A stretch of DNA of 64,000 nucleotides from Verrucomicrobiota bacterium (GTDB taxonomy: Bacteria; Verrucomicrobiota; Verrucomicrobiia; Opitutales; UBA953). Numbering within the stretch: position 1 is the stretch's first letter; each line of letters begins with the position of its first letter. This document shows, one piece after another, positions 40,494-48,364 of the stretch. The notes beneath the pieces are model-generated. The model was not told where the DNA came from, did no database searches, and saw nothing but the letters and a program-made list of their open reading frames with translations. The stretch lies in NCBI GenBank assembly GCA_026397955.1, contig JAPLTV010000065.1, positions 1 through 64,000 of the forward strand. Reading direction: 5' to 3'. A program made the position numbers and the translations under genes.

Positions 40494-41345
40494 TCAGGCG
40501 TCTCGGCTTCCGGTCACGAGTTCACGGAAGAGGTCTTCCAGGGAGCGGCGAGGATGGGTGATGGAGGTGACCTTGGCGCCATGCGCCTCGAGCGCCGCCT
40601 CGGCGGCGGCCCGCGCGGCGGGTGTCATCGCTTCGATCGTCATCACGTGGCGGTCGCGACGGGAAAGGACGTCCTCCACGGCGCCTTCGAGCACGAGTTT
40701 GCCGCGATCCATGATGGCGACGCGGTCGCAGACCTGCTCGACCTGTCCGAGCAGGTGGGAACAGAGGACAATGGTCTTACCCTTATCGCGCATCGCATGA
40801 ATCATCCGTCCGATTGAGGCAGAGCCGACCGGATCGACGCCGGCGGTGGGTTCGTCAAGGATGACGAGTTCGGGATCATGTACCACGGCCTGGGCGAAAC
40901 CGATGCGCTGGAGCATCCCCTTCGAATAGGTCCCGATCGGACGACCGGCGGCTTCGTTCATCGCAGCCAAACCCAACGCATCCTCAACGGCGGCATCGAG
41001 ATCGGCGGAGGCGACGCCGCTGAGCTGCGCGCAGTAGCGCACGAGTTCGCGGCCGGTAAGGAACTTATGAAAATAGGGAGCCTCCGGCAGGAAGCCCGTG
41101 CGGCGGCGAGCGGCGCTCGTGGCGGAAGGTTCGCCAAGGATACTGATCTCGCCGGCGGTCGCGGAGACAAGGCCGAGCACGATCTTCAACGTGGTGCTCT
41201 TGCCGCAGCCATTGGGACCGAGCAGGCCGTAGACCTGTCCGCGCGGGATCTCCAGCGAGAGATCGTCGACGGCCCGTAGCTTGAGTCCGCGGATACCGAT
41301 ACGGAAATCCTTGGTCAGGTGGCGGACGGAAATGGCGGAACTCAT
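40494..41345 (-). CDS. ABC transporter ATP-binding protein
   Basis: GLLGPNGCGKSTTLKIVLGL Walker A, GTYSKGMLQRIGFAQAVVHDPELVILDEPTAGVDPVG signature/Walker B. Confidence 0.95.
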   Translation of the reverse strand: MSSAISVRHLTKDFRIGIRGLKLRAVDDLSLEIPRGQVYGLLGPNGCGKSTTLKIVLGLVSATAGEISILGEPSATSAARRRTGFLPEAPYFHKFLTGRELVRYCAQLSGVASADLDAAVEDALGLAAMNEAAGRPIGTYSKGMLQRIGFAQAVVHDPELVILDEPTAGVDPVGSASIGRMIHAMRDKGKTIVLCSHLLGQVEQVCDRVAIMDRGKLVLEGAVEDVLSRRDRHVMTIEAMTPAARAAAEAALEAHGAKVTSITHPRRSLEDLFRELVTGSRDA

Positions 41346-41623
41346 CGGCGGAGGGCGAACTCGCGACACGTGCGCAAGCCGGTGAAAGTCTTGATCTCCT
41401 CGCCCCGGATATGGCCGTCGAGGGACTTCGCGATCTGGTCGGTGAAGGCTTCCACTTCGCCTTCGTCGCCCTCGGCATGCAGATAGACCCTGCCGTCGGC
41501 CAAGTTCTGGACGTATCCCGTCACGTCATATCCACGGGCCAAACCGAGGACTTGGGCTCGAAAACCGACCCCTTGGACGTGCCCGACATACCAGACATCA
41601 CGATGGGAGACATGGGTTGACAT
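41342..41623 (-). CDS. acyP: Acylphosphatase
   Basis: VWYVGHVQGVGFRAQVLGLARGYDVTGYVQNLADGRVYLHAEGDEGEV. Confidence 0.95.
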   Translation of the reverse strand: MSTHVSHRDVWYVGHVQGVGFRAQVLGLARGYDVTGYVQNLADGRVYLHAEGDEGEVEAFTDQIAKSLDGHIRGEEIKTFTGLRTCREFALRR

Positions 41624-41699
41624 AACCTGAACCTCGGGGGATAGTTACAACTCAGCCAATCACAGCAACCGCAATCCGACTATGTCTCTCCACCTCGCC

Positions 41700-41978
41700 A
41701 TGCTCGACGGCCCCGTTATCTGGGTTGTCCTCTTCGTTGTCCTGCTCCTCTTCGGAGGTTCCAAGCTGCCCGAGTTAGCCCGCGGCCTGGGCAAGGCGAA
41801 GAAAGAATTCAAGAAGGCTTCCGAGGAAGTCGAAGACGAAGTCCGTAGCGCCGTCGAAGAAGACGAACGCAAGAAGCTCCGCATGAAGCAGATCGAAGAA
41901 GAAGAACGCGCCGCGGTCCGCGCCAAGCTCGAAGCCGAAGAGCGCGCCAAGCGAGCCCAAGACGGCAAGCAGAACTAA
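41700..41978 (+). CDS. tatA: Twin-arginine translocase TatA/TatE family protein
   Basis: From ATG 41700: MLDGPVIWVVLFVVLLLFGGSKLPELARGLGKAKKEFKKASEE, TM + FGxxKLPE amphipathic helix, charged tail. Confidence 0.93.
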   Translation: MLDGPVIWVVLFVVLLLFGGSKLPELARGLGKAKKEFKKASEEVEDEVRSAVEEDERKKLRMKQIEEEERAAVRAKLEAEERAKRAQDGKQN

Positions 41979-41985
41979 GACCTCC

Positions 41986-42008
41986 GGGGCCTACCAAGGC
42001 CCCTTTTT
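41986..42008 (+). terminator. Rho-independent terminator after tatA
   Basis: ggggcct-acca-aggcccc followed by ttttt. Confidence 0.85.
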
Positions 42009-42016
42009 ATTTCCCG

Positions 42017-42607
42017 ATGTTCACAGGGTTAGTCCAGGGAGCCGCCAAGGTTGTCGCCATTGCCCCCCGCGAGAAGGACGGTGCCCGCCTGACCCTCGCC
42101 CACCCCCTGCTCTCTTCCGCCAAGCCGGGGGACAGCATCTCCACCAACGGGTGCTGCTTGACGGTCGTCGACCCTCAGGGGCAACAAGCCAGCTTCGACC
42201 TCCTCGCCGAGACCCTTCGCCTGACCAATCTCGGCGACCTTCGCCCGGGCTCGGTCGTCAACATCGAGCCCAGCCTCCTGCCGACCGATCGGATGGGAGG
42301 ACATTTCGTCACCGGACATATCGATGGTTGCGGCGAGGTCGTTTTCCTCGAACGGGATGGCGCCGACTGGCGCCTGGACATCAAGGCTTCCGACGCCTTC
42401 CTCCGCCACATCGTCCGCAAGGGCTGTGTCGCGGTAGACGGCATGTCCCTGACGGTGGCGGACGTGATTCCCGGCGGCTTCCGTATCTGGGTCATCCCGC
42501 ACACGCTGGAAGTGACCAACCTCGCCAGCCGTAAAGCCGGAGACCGGGTCAACCTGGAGTCCGACCTGCTGGCCAAGTACGCCGAGAAGCTCCTGGGCAA
42601 GGCCTAG
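42017..42607 (+). CDS. ribE: Riboflavin synthase (alpha subunit)
   Basis: MFTGLVQGAAKV, duplicated lumazine-binding domains, GGHFVTGHIDGCGEV, CVAVDGMSLTV. Confidence 0.96.
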   Translation: MFTGLVQGAAKVVAIAPREKDGARLTLAHPLLSSAKPGDSISTNGCCLTVVDPQGQQASFDLLAETLRLTNLGDLRPGSVVNIEPSLLPTDRMGGHFVTGHIDGCGEVVFLERDGADWRLDIKASDAFLRHIVRKGCVAVDGMSLTVADVIPGGFRIWVIPHTLEVTNLASRKAGDRVNLESDLLAKYAEKLLGKA

Positions 42608-42611
42608 AGGC

Positions 42612-43271
42612 TCAAGCGGGGCCGGTCGAAGTCTCGTCCAGACGTGCCTTTAAACGAGCGGCGACGACCTCATCGGCTTCGCCTTCCGCCGGCATGGGCT
42701 CGCGGAGCAAGGTGACTTCCACCTTGGAGAACGGAATCGGCATCGCAAACCGATCCCAGCTACGCATCCGCCAGCAGGCGTGGTAGCGGATACCCATCAC
42801 GACGAAAGGACTGCGCGTCAGGCGGGCCAGAGATACCGCGCCGGACTTGAACTCAAGGGCGGGGCCCTTCGGGCCATCAGGGGTGATGCCAGTATGATTA
42901 CCAGCGCGCATCAAACGAGTCAGGGTCATCAGGGCGGCGGCGCCGCGACGATTGGAGGAACCCCGCACCGCGGTGATGCCCATGAACCGGAAGAAAGCGA
43001 CCAGCCAGGCGCCGTCCTTGCTCGTGCTGATGAGCGCCGTCACCGGACGCGTGAAATAGCGGTTCGCAATCCACGACGAGACGAAAAGCTTGTCGTGCCA
43101 GAGCAGCAGGACGGTAGGACCCTCGGAGTCGTCGATGCGGTCAACGTTACAACGGAATCTCAAGGTGGCCAGCCACAGTCGCAGGAACAGCGCCATCGGC
43201 ACGACCCAGACCCAATGATACCACGGCACCACCGCCGGGGCATCGGTTAGTTCTCTAGGGGCATCGGACAC
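42612..43271 (-). CDS. DUF374 lysophospholipid acyltransferase family protein
   Basis: LLWHDKLFVSSWIA, ISTSKDGAWLVAFFRFMGITAVRGSSNRRGAAAL, GNHTGITPDGPKGPALEFKSGAVSLA. Confidence 0.9.
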   Translation of the reverse strand: MSDAPRELTDAPAVVPWYHWVWVVPMALFLRLWLATLRFRCNVDRIDDSEGPTVLLLWHDKLFVSSWIANRYFTRPVTALISTSKDGAWLVAFFRFMGITAVRGSSNRRGAAALMTLTRLMRAGNHTGITPDGPKGPALEFKSGAVSLARLTRSPFVVMGIRYHACWRMRSWDRFAMPIPFSKVEVTLLREPMPAEGEADEVVAARLKARLDETSTGPA

Positions 43272-43309
43272 ACCCCTCTATCTCACCTCCCTGCGGGTAG
43301 TTCAAACAA

Positions 43310-43858
43310 TTACGCCGACAGCCCCAAGGCACGACGGACGCCCGGCCTACGTAATAGATGGGACAACGGGGTGGCGAACACCTCGGGGTCCAACCCAGCC
43401 CAGACCTCGGTCTCCGCAGGAGTACGCCACAGGATTGAGTCCACTTCAAAGGCCGCCAAAGAGGTCGGATAGTCTCCGCGTAGCACATAAGAACGGACGA
43501 ACTCGTTGCCGAGCTCGGCGTGCCATGGGGCGTAGTCGACCTCGAGTAATGCCTGCGGCAATACATCTAACCCAAGCTCCTCGCGCAGCTCACGAACTGC
43601 CGCCGTGAGATAATCCTCCCCGGAATCGACATGGCCAGCGCACGAGGAGCTGAGCAACCCGGGGCAGTTGTCCTTGGCGTAAGAACGGCGCTGCAGGCAG
43701 AGTTGCCCGTCACCACGCAGCCAGAAGATATGGATCGCTCGATGGAGCAAGCCGCGCCGATGGATCTCCCGGCGGAACTCCCGTCCGACGACGGCATCCC
43801 GCTCGTCGACGACATCAAACACCTCATCTGGCGATTGGCCGACTTCGCGCTGGCTCAT
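43310..43858 (-). CDS. NUDIX hydrolase
   Basis: GHVDSGEDYLTAAVRELREELGL Nudix box; ATG 43858 overlaps upstream stop. Confidence 0.92.
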   Translation of the reverse strand: MSQREVGQSPDEVFDVVDERDAVVGREFRREIHRRGLLHRAIHIFWLRGDGQLCLQRRSYAKDNCPGLLSSSCAGHVDSGEDYLTAAVRELREELGLDVLPQALLEVDYAPWHAELGNEFVRSYVLRGDYPTSLAAFEVDSILWRTPAETEVWAGLDPEVFATPLSHLLRRPGVRRALGLSA

Positions 43859-44580
43859 CGTCCGAGATCCATGATGACGTTCCACCGCTTGGTCAGCTCG
43901 CGGTCGTGTTTCTTCCAATCCGGATCCCACGCGGCCAACTGATTCCAGAAACGATCGGAATGATCCATGTGACGGCGATGGGAAAGTTCATGCAGGATGA
44001 CGTGGTCGTGCAGCATCGGCGGGAGCAGGATCAACCTCCAGTTCAGCGAAAGAGTCCCGGTCGAGGAACATGAACCCCAACGGGTGGTCTGGTCGCGCAC
44101 GCTGACCTGCTCGACCGTGACGCCGACCTTGCAGCTCAGACGGTCTACGGCCAGCCCTAGACCAGTCTCGGCCAGGCGACGGATGACCCGGACCGCTCCG
44201 GCCTCCGGATCAGCCGACGGCATGACGAGATCCACCTTATCCTCCGTCTTCGAGATACGAATGGATCCACGCGTGCCCGACTCCATCTCGATCGCCAGCA
44301 GGCGGTCATCTAGGGTCACCCAAGGAAACTTACGCAGATGCGAGGTGAGCGAAGGCTGGACAGTGCGGGACTTGGCCAGCACGCGTTCCAACCAAGGAAG
44401 ATTATCGCGGAGGAAAGCCAGCGCGGAGGCATGAGTGGCGTGCGGAGGATAAGTGAGGATGACCTTCGGCCCCGGCTTAACCGACAGCCGAACGCGGGTG
44501 GTACGGGCGGAGACACGTGGCCACACCAGCACGGGGCGGCCGCCGACGTGCACGGTGAGTGGCTGGTCGTCCTGCTCCAT
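43855..44580 (-). CDS. YgjP-like metallopeptidase (M48-like)
   Basis: HVILHELSHRRHMDHSDRFW HExxH motif, QTTRWGSCSSTGTLSLNWRLIL. Confidence 0.92.
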   Translation of the reverse strand: MEQDDQPLTVHVGGRPVLVWPRVSARTTRVRLSVKPGPKVILTYPPHATHASALAFLRDNLPWLERVLAKSRTVQPSLTSHLRKFPWVTLDDRLLAIEMESGTRGSIRISKTEDKVDLVMPSADPEAGAVRVIRRLAETGLGLAVDRLSCKVGVTVEQVSVRDQTTRWGSCSSTGTLSLNWRLILLPPMLHDHVILHELSHRRHMDHSDRFWNQLAAWDPDWKKHDRELTKRWNVIMDLGR

Positions 44581-44582
44581 GC

Positions 44583-45242
44583 TCAGCCTTGAGGGGCGCG
44601 AAGTTCGGCTTCGGCGACGACCTTGGACGTCTGCCGGCGTAGGGCGGAATCAGGGTCGATGCCGGCATCACGGCAGGCGGCGATCAGCTCGAACAACTTC
44701 CGCCCGGCGGCTTCTTCGGTCAGTCCTTTGGCCTGGGCATCGACCTGAGGGACATCGACGGTCGCTCCGGCGTCGAGCTGCTTCTTGCGGACCTGCTTCC
44801 AGACTTCACGGGCGGTCAGGATCGCATTCAGCGAAGGCGGGAGCGCCTTGAAGACGGTGGGCTTCTTGGCGCCCTTCTCCTTCAGCTTGATCTGCTCCCA
44901 CTGCGTCACGACCGCATCGGAGGTTCCGAGTTTGGCGCCGTCGCCGAAGACATGCGGATGACGACGGACCATCTTCTCGTTCACCTCGCGAGCGATGTCG
45001 TCGAAGTTGAACTTGCCGACCTCGGACGCCATCTGTGCGTGCATGGCGATATGGAAGAGAAGGTCACCCAGTTCCTCCCGGAGATTGGCGTCATCATTCA
45101 GGTCGATCGCTTGGACCAGCTCGGCGACTTCTTCGACCAAGCAGTCGCAGATTGTGCGATGCGTCTGTTCACGGTCCCAGGGGCAACCGTCGGGAGCGCG
45201 GAGTCGGGCGGTGGTCGCAAGCAGAAGGTCGATGCCGGGCAT
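44583..45242 (-). CDS. mazG: Nucleoside triphosphate pyrophosphohydrolase MazG
   Basis: LRAPDGCPWDREQTHRTICDCLVEEVAELVQAI, LREELGDLLFHIAMHAQMA, RRHPHVFGD; start trimmed to 45242. Confidence 0.94.
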   Translation of the reverse strand: MPGIDLLLATTARLRAPDGCPWDREQTHRTICDCLVEEVAELVQAIDLNDDANLREELGDLLFHIAMHAQMASEVGKFNFDDIAREVNEKMVRRHPHVFGDGAKLGTSDAVVTQWEQIKLKEKGAKKPTVFKALPPSLNAILTAREVWKQVRKKQLDAGATVDVPQVDAQAKGLTEEAAGRKLFELIAACRDAGIDPDSALRRQTSKVVAEAELRAPQG

Positions 45243-45318
45243 GTCCCGATGCAGGAGGCAGGAAGGAAGGGAGTCAAAACGATTGCCAGAAGCCCCGGGA
45301 ACGCTTGCTTTAGGGCCA

Positions 45319-46110
45319 GTGGACAAGCTGACCGAAATCATGGACGCCAAGCGTCGGGAAATCGCCCCGTTCGCCCGTGCGGTTACGGACGCCGAACTGG
45401 CGGCCTTCGCCGGCAAGCATGCGACGCCGGGGTTCCGCCAGTCCTTGCAGGTCCAAGGACGGCTGAGTGTCATCGCAGAAGTCAAACGGGCCTCGCCCAG
45501 CGTCGGCCAGATCCGCGAAGGCGTCGACGCCGTCACCCAAGCCCGCTCCTATGCCACCGCCGGCGCCGACTGCCTCTCGGTCCTCACCGAGACAACCTAC
45601 TTCAAAGGCGAGCTGAAGGACCTTATCCAGGTAGTCCAAGACCAACCATCCTGGGCCCGCCCTCTGCCCTGCATCCGCAAGGACTTCATGGTGCACCCCT
45701 ACCAGGTGCTCGAAGCAGCCCAAGCCGGCGCCCGCTGCATCCTGATCATCGTCCGCGGCCTCACCGACGAAGAGATCATCCCGATCCATCGTTCGGCCAA
45801 GCTCGCCGGACTGGACACGCTCTTCGAAGTCCATGACGAAGCCGAGCTCGAACGCGCCCTGCGCCACGACCCCGACATGGTCGGCGTGAACAACCGCAAC
45901 CTGTCCACCTTCCAGATCGACCTGTCTTTCGCCGAACGCGTCATCCCGCACATGCCGAAGTCCGTCCTGAAGGTCGCTGAGAGCGGTATCAAGACGGCGG
46001 AAGACGCCGCCCGGATGCGTGCCGCCGGCGCGCATGCCCTGCTCGTCGGCGAGTCCCTCATGCGTGAGCAGAATCCGTCCGCGCTCATGAAGGCCTTACA
46101 ATTCGCATGA
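45319..46110 (+). CDS. trpC: Indole-3-glycerol-phosphate synthase
   Basis: LSVIAEVKRASPSVGQIR, PCIRKDFMVHPYQVLEAAQAGARCILII, VGVNNRNLSTFQID, VAESGI; GTG 45319 start. Confidence 0.95.
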   Translation: MDKLTEIMDAKRREIAPFARAVTDAELAAFAGKHATPGFRQSLQVQGRLSVIAEVKRASPSVGQIREGVDAVTQARSYATAGADCLSVLTETTYFKGELKDLIQVVQDQPSWARPLPCIRKDFMVHPYQVLEAAQAGARCILIIVRGLTDEEIIPIHRSAKLAGLDTLFEVHDEAELERALRHDPDMVGVNNRNLSTFQIDLSFAERVIPHMPKSVLKVAESGIKTAEDAARMRAAGAHALLVGESLMREQNPSALMKALQFA

Positions 46111-46940
46111 ACGACGGACCGCTTTCGCCGAACGAGACCAGGGACCTGCTGGCCCGCCTCTCCCACATGCCCAAGAAGTGGCTCGGCCAGAACTTCCTGA
46201 TCGACGGCAACATCGTCCGCAAGTCGCTCGAACTCGGAGAAGTCACGGCCGGCGACACGGTTGTCGAAGTCGGCCCTGGATTAGGCACGCTTACCCGCAC
46301 CCTACTCTGCGCCGGCACCAACCTCTTCGCGATCGAGGCTGACCGTACGATGCACTTCCACTTGACGGAGTCGTTGCTACCGCGCTTTCCGAAGACCTTC
46401 CACCTCAAGGAAGGCGATGCCGTCGATTTCCCTCGCGCCGGACTCGTCGGTCCGGCCGACGGCTCCTACAAGGTCATCGCCAATCTCCCCTACGCGATCT
46501 CCACCCCATGGATGGATGCAATCTGCGCCGGACCGCATCCCTCGATGATGGTGCTGATGCTCCAGCGCGAAGCCGCCGAACGCCTCACCGCCGACGTCGG
46601 CACGGGTCATTGGTCCGCGGTGACCGCTCAGGTCCACCTCGCGTTCGAGAAGGTCAAGGTGCACCCGGTACCAGCCCAGTCGTTCAACCCGCCGCCCAAG
46701 GTAGACTCCTGCCTGCTCGTGCTCCGTCGGCGTCCCGACGCCAAGCGCCTCAGCCCCCGCGCCCGCGAAGTCGCCCGCATGCTTTTCACCCAGCGCCGTA
46801 AGCAGGTCGGCTCCGCCGCCAAGAAACTTTTCCCTGGTGCCGCGGATGTCGCCGCCTGGTTGGCAGACCTACCTCGCTACGGATTGACCAGTTTGGCCCG
46901 TCCGGAGGCGATTCCGGCTGAAGCCTGGCTTACTCTCTGA
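46107..46940 (+). CDS. rsmA: 16S rRNA (adenine1518/1519-N6) dimethyltransferase
   Basis: KKWLGQNFLIDGNIVRKSLE, VVEVGPGLGTLTRTLL, VIANLPYAISTP, PPPKVDSCLLVL. Confidence 0.95.
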   Translation: MNDGPLSPNETRDLLARLSHMPKKWLGQNFLIDGNIVRKSLELGEVTAGDTVVEVGPGLGTLTRTLLCAGTNLFAIEADRTMHFHLTESLLPRFPKTFHLKEGDAVDFPRAGLVGPADGSYKVIANLPYAISTPWMDAICAGPHPSMMVLMLQREAAERLTADVGTGHWSAVTAQVHLAFEKVKVHPVPAQSFNPPPKVDSCLLVLRRRPDAKRLSPRAREVARMLFTQRRKQVGSAAKKLFPGAADVAAWLADLPRYGLTSLARPEAIPAEAWLTL

Positions 46941-46984
46941 CGCCTGGGGTTGCTTTCCGCCCCTTCTCTGCTCCTTATCCCGCC

Positions 46985-48364
46985 ATGTCCGTAAAAGTAG
47001 GCCTCGTCTCCCTTGGCTGCGCCAAGAACCTGATCGATTCCGAGATCATGATTGGTCACCTCGCCAAGGCCGGTATGTCCATGACCGCCGACGCTTCGGA
47101 AGCTGACGTCGTCATCGTCAATACCTGCTCCTTCATCGACGCCTCGAAGCACGAAGCCCTCGAAGCCATCTACGAGATGAGCGACGGCAAGGCCACCGCC
47201 CGCAAGAAAGGCCAGAAGCTCATCGTCGCCGGCTGCATGTCCCAGCGCTACCAAGGCACCCTGCCCGTCGTCGAAGGCGCCAAGGGTCGCGTCGAACTGC
47301 CTAAGGTCGACGCCTTTATCGGCCTCGACCAGGTCACCAACATTGTCCCGGTCATCCATAAAGTCATGGGCGGCGAAGCCGGCATGACCGAGTTCCTCGC
47401 CAAGACGACCACCTTCATCCCTGACTTCGACACCCCTCGCTTCCGTCTGACGCCGCGCCATTCGGCCTACATCAAGATCGCCGAAGGCTGCAACCACCCC
47501 TGCACGTTCTGCATCATCCCGCGTATCCGCGGACGCCATCGCAGCCGCACGGTCGAATCCGTCGTTAAGGAAGCCCGTCAACTCGTCGCCGAAGGCGTGA
47601 AGGAGATCAACCTGATCTCCCAGGACACGACCTACTTCGGCATGGACCGCTGGACCGATGCCCGCCCGAACCCGCGCAGCAAGGTTGACTCCACGAAGGG
47701 CGAATCGCTCGCCTCCCTCCTCCGCGAACTCGACCAGATCGAAGGCGATTTCTGGATCCGCCTGCTCTACACCCACCCGGCCCACTGGAGCGACGAGCTC
47801 ATCGAGACCATCGGCCAGTCCAAGCACGTGGTCCGCTACGTCGACATCCCGCTCCAGCACGTGTCCGACAAGATGCTCGGCGCGATGCAGCGCGAGACCG
47901 ACGGCGCCTACATCCGCGATCTGATTGCGCGTATGCGCGCAGGCATCCCCGAACTGGTTATTCGCACGACCTTCATCGTCGGCTTCCCTGGCGAGACCGA
48001 AGAAGATTTCACTGAACTCCTCGCCTTCCTCGAACAGACCAAGTTCGACCGCGTCGGCGTGTTCAAGTACTCGAAGGAAGAAGGAACCAAGGGCGCCAAG
48101 ATGGAAGGCCATCTCACCGATGAGGTGAAGGCCGATCGCTATGCCCGTGCCATGCTCCTCCTCCAACGTCTTTCCAAGCAACGCGGTGAAGCCTTTGTGG
48201 GCCGCAAGCTCCGTGTCCTTGTCGAAAGTCCGGGCATTGCCCGCAGCGTCGGTGACGCCATGGAAATCGACGGTGTCGTTAAGGTGCCTAAGAAACTCCC
48301 CATCGGCGAATTCGCCGAGGTGACCGTGACCGGCGCCGAGGAATACGACCTAATCGCGAAGTAA
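46985..48364 (+). CDS. rimO: Ribosomal protein S12 methylthiotransferase
   Basis: VGLVSLGCAKNLIDSEIMIGHL, IAEGCNHPCTFCIIPRIRGRHRSR, radical SAM + TRAM. Confidence 0.95.
   Translation: MSVKVGLVSLGCAKNLIDSEIMIGHLAKAGMSMTADASEADVVIVNTCSFIDASKHEALEAIYEMSDGKATARKKGQKLIVAGCMSQRYQGTLPVVEGAKGRVELPKVDAFIGLDQVTNIVPVIHKVMGGEAGMTEFLAKTTTFIPDFDTPRFRLTPRHSAYIKIAEGCNHPCTFCIIPRIRGRHRSRTVESVVKEARQLVAEGVKEINLISQDTTYFGMDRWTDARPNPRSKVDSTKGESLASLLRELDQIEGDFWIRLLYTHPAHWSDELIETIGQSKHVVRYVDIPLQHVSDKMLGAMQRETDGAYIRDLIARMRAGIPELVIRTTFIVGFPGETEEDFTELLAFLEQTKFDRVGVFKYSKEEGTKGAKMEGHLTDEVKADRYARAMLLLQRLSKQRGEAFVGRKLRVLVESPGIARSVGDAMEIDGVVKVPKKLPIGEFAEVTVTGAEEYDLIAK

Noticed and set aside
46877-48181. 434-aa minus-strand ORF
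   Set aside because: Shadow of rimO; Asp/Glu/Val/Gly-rich with no domain.
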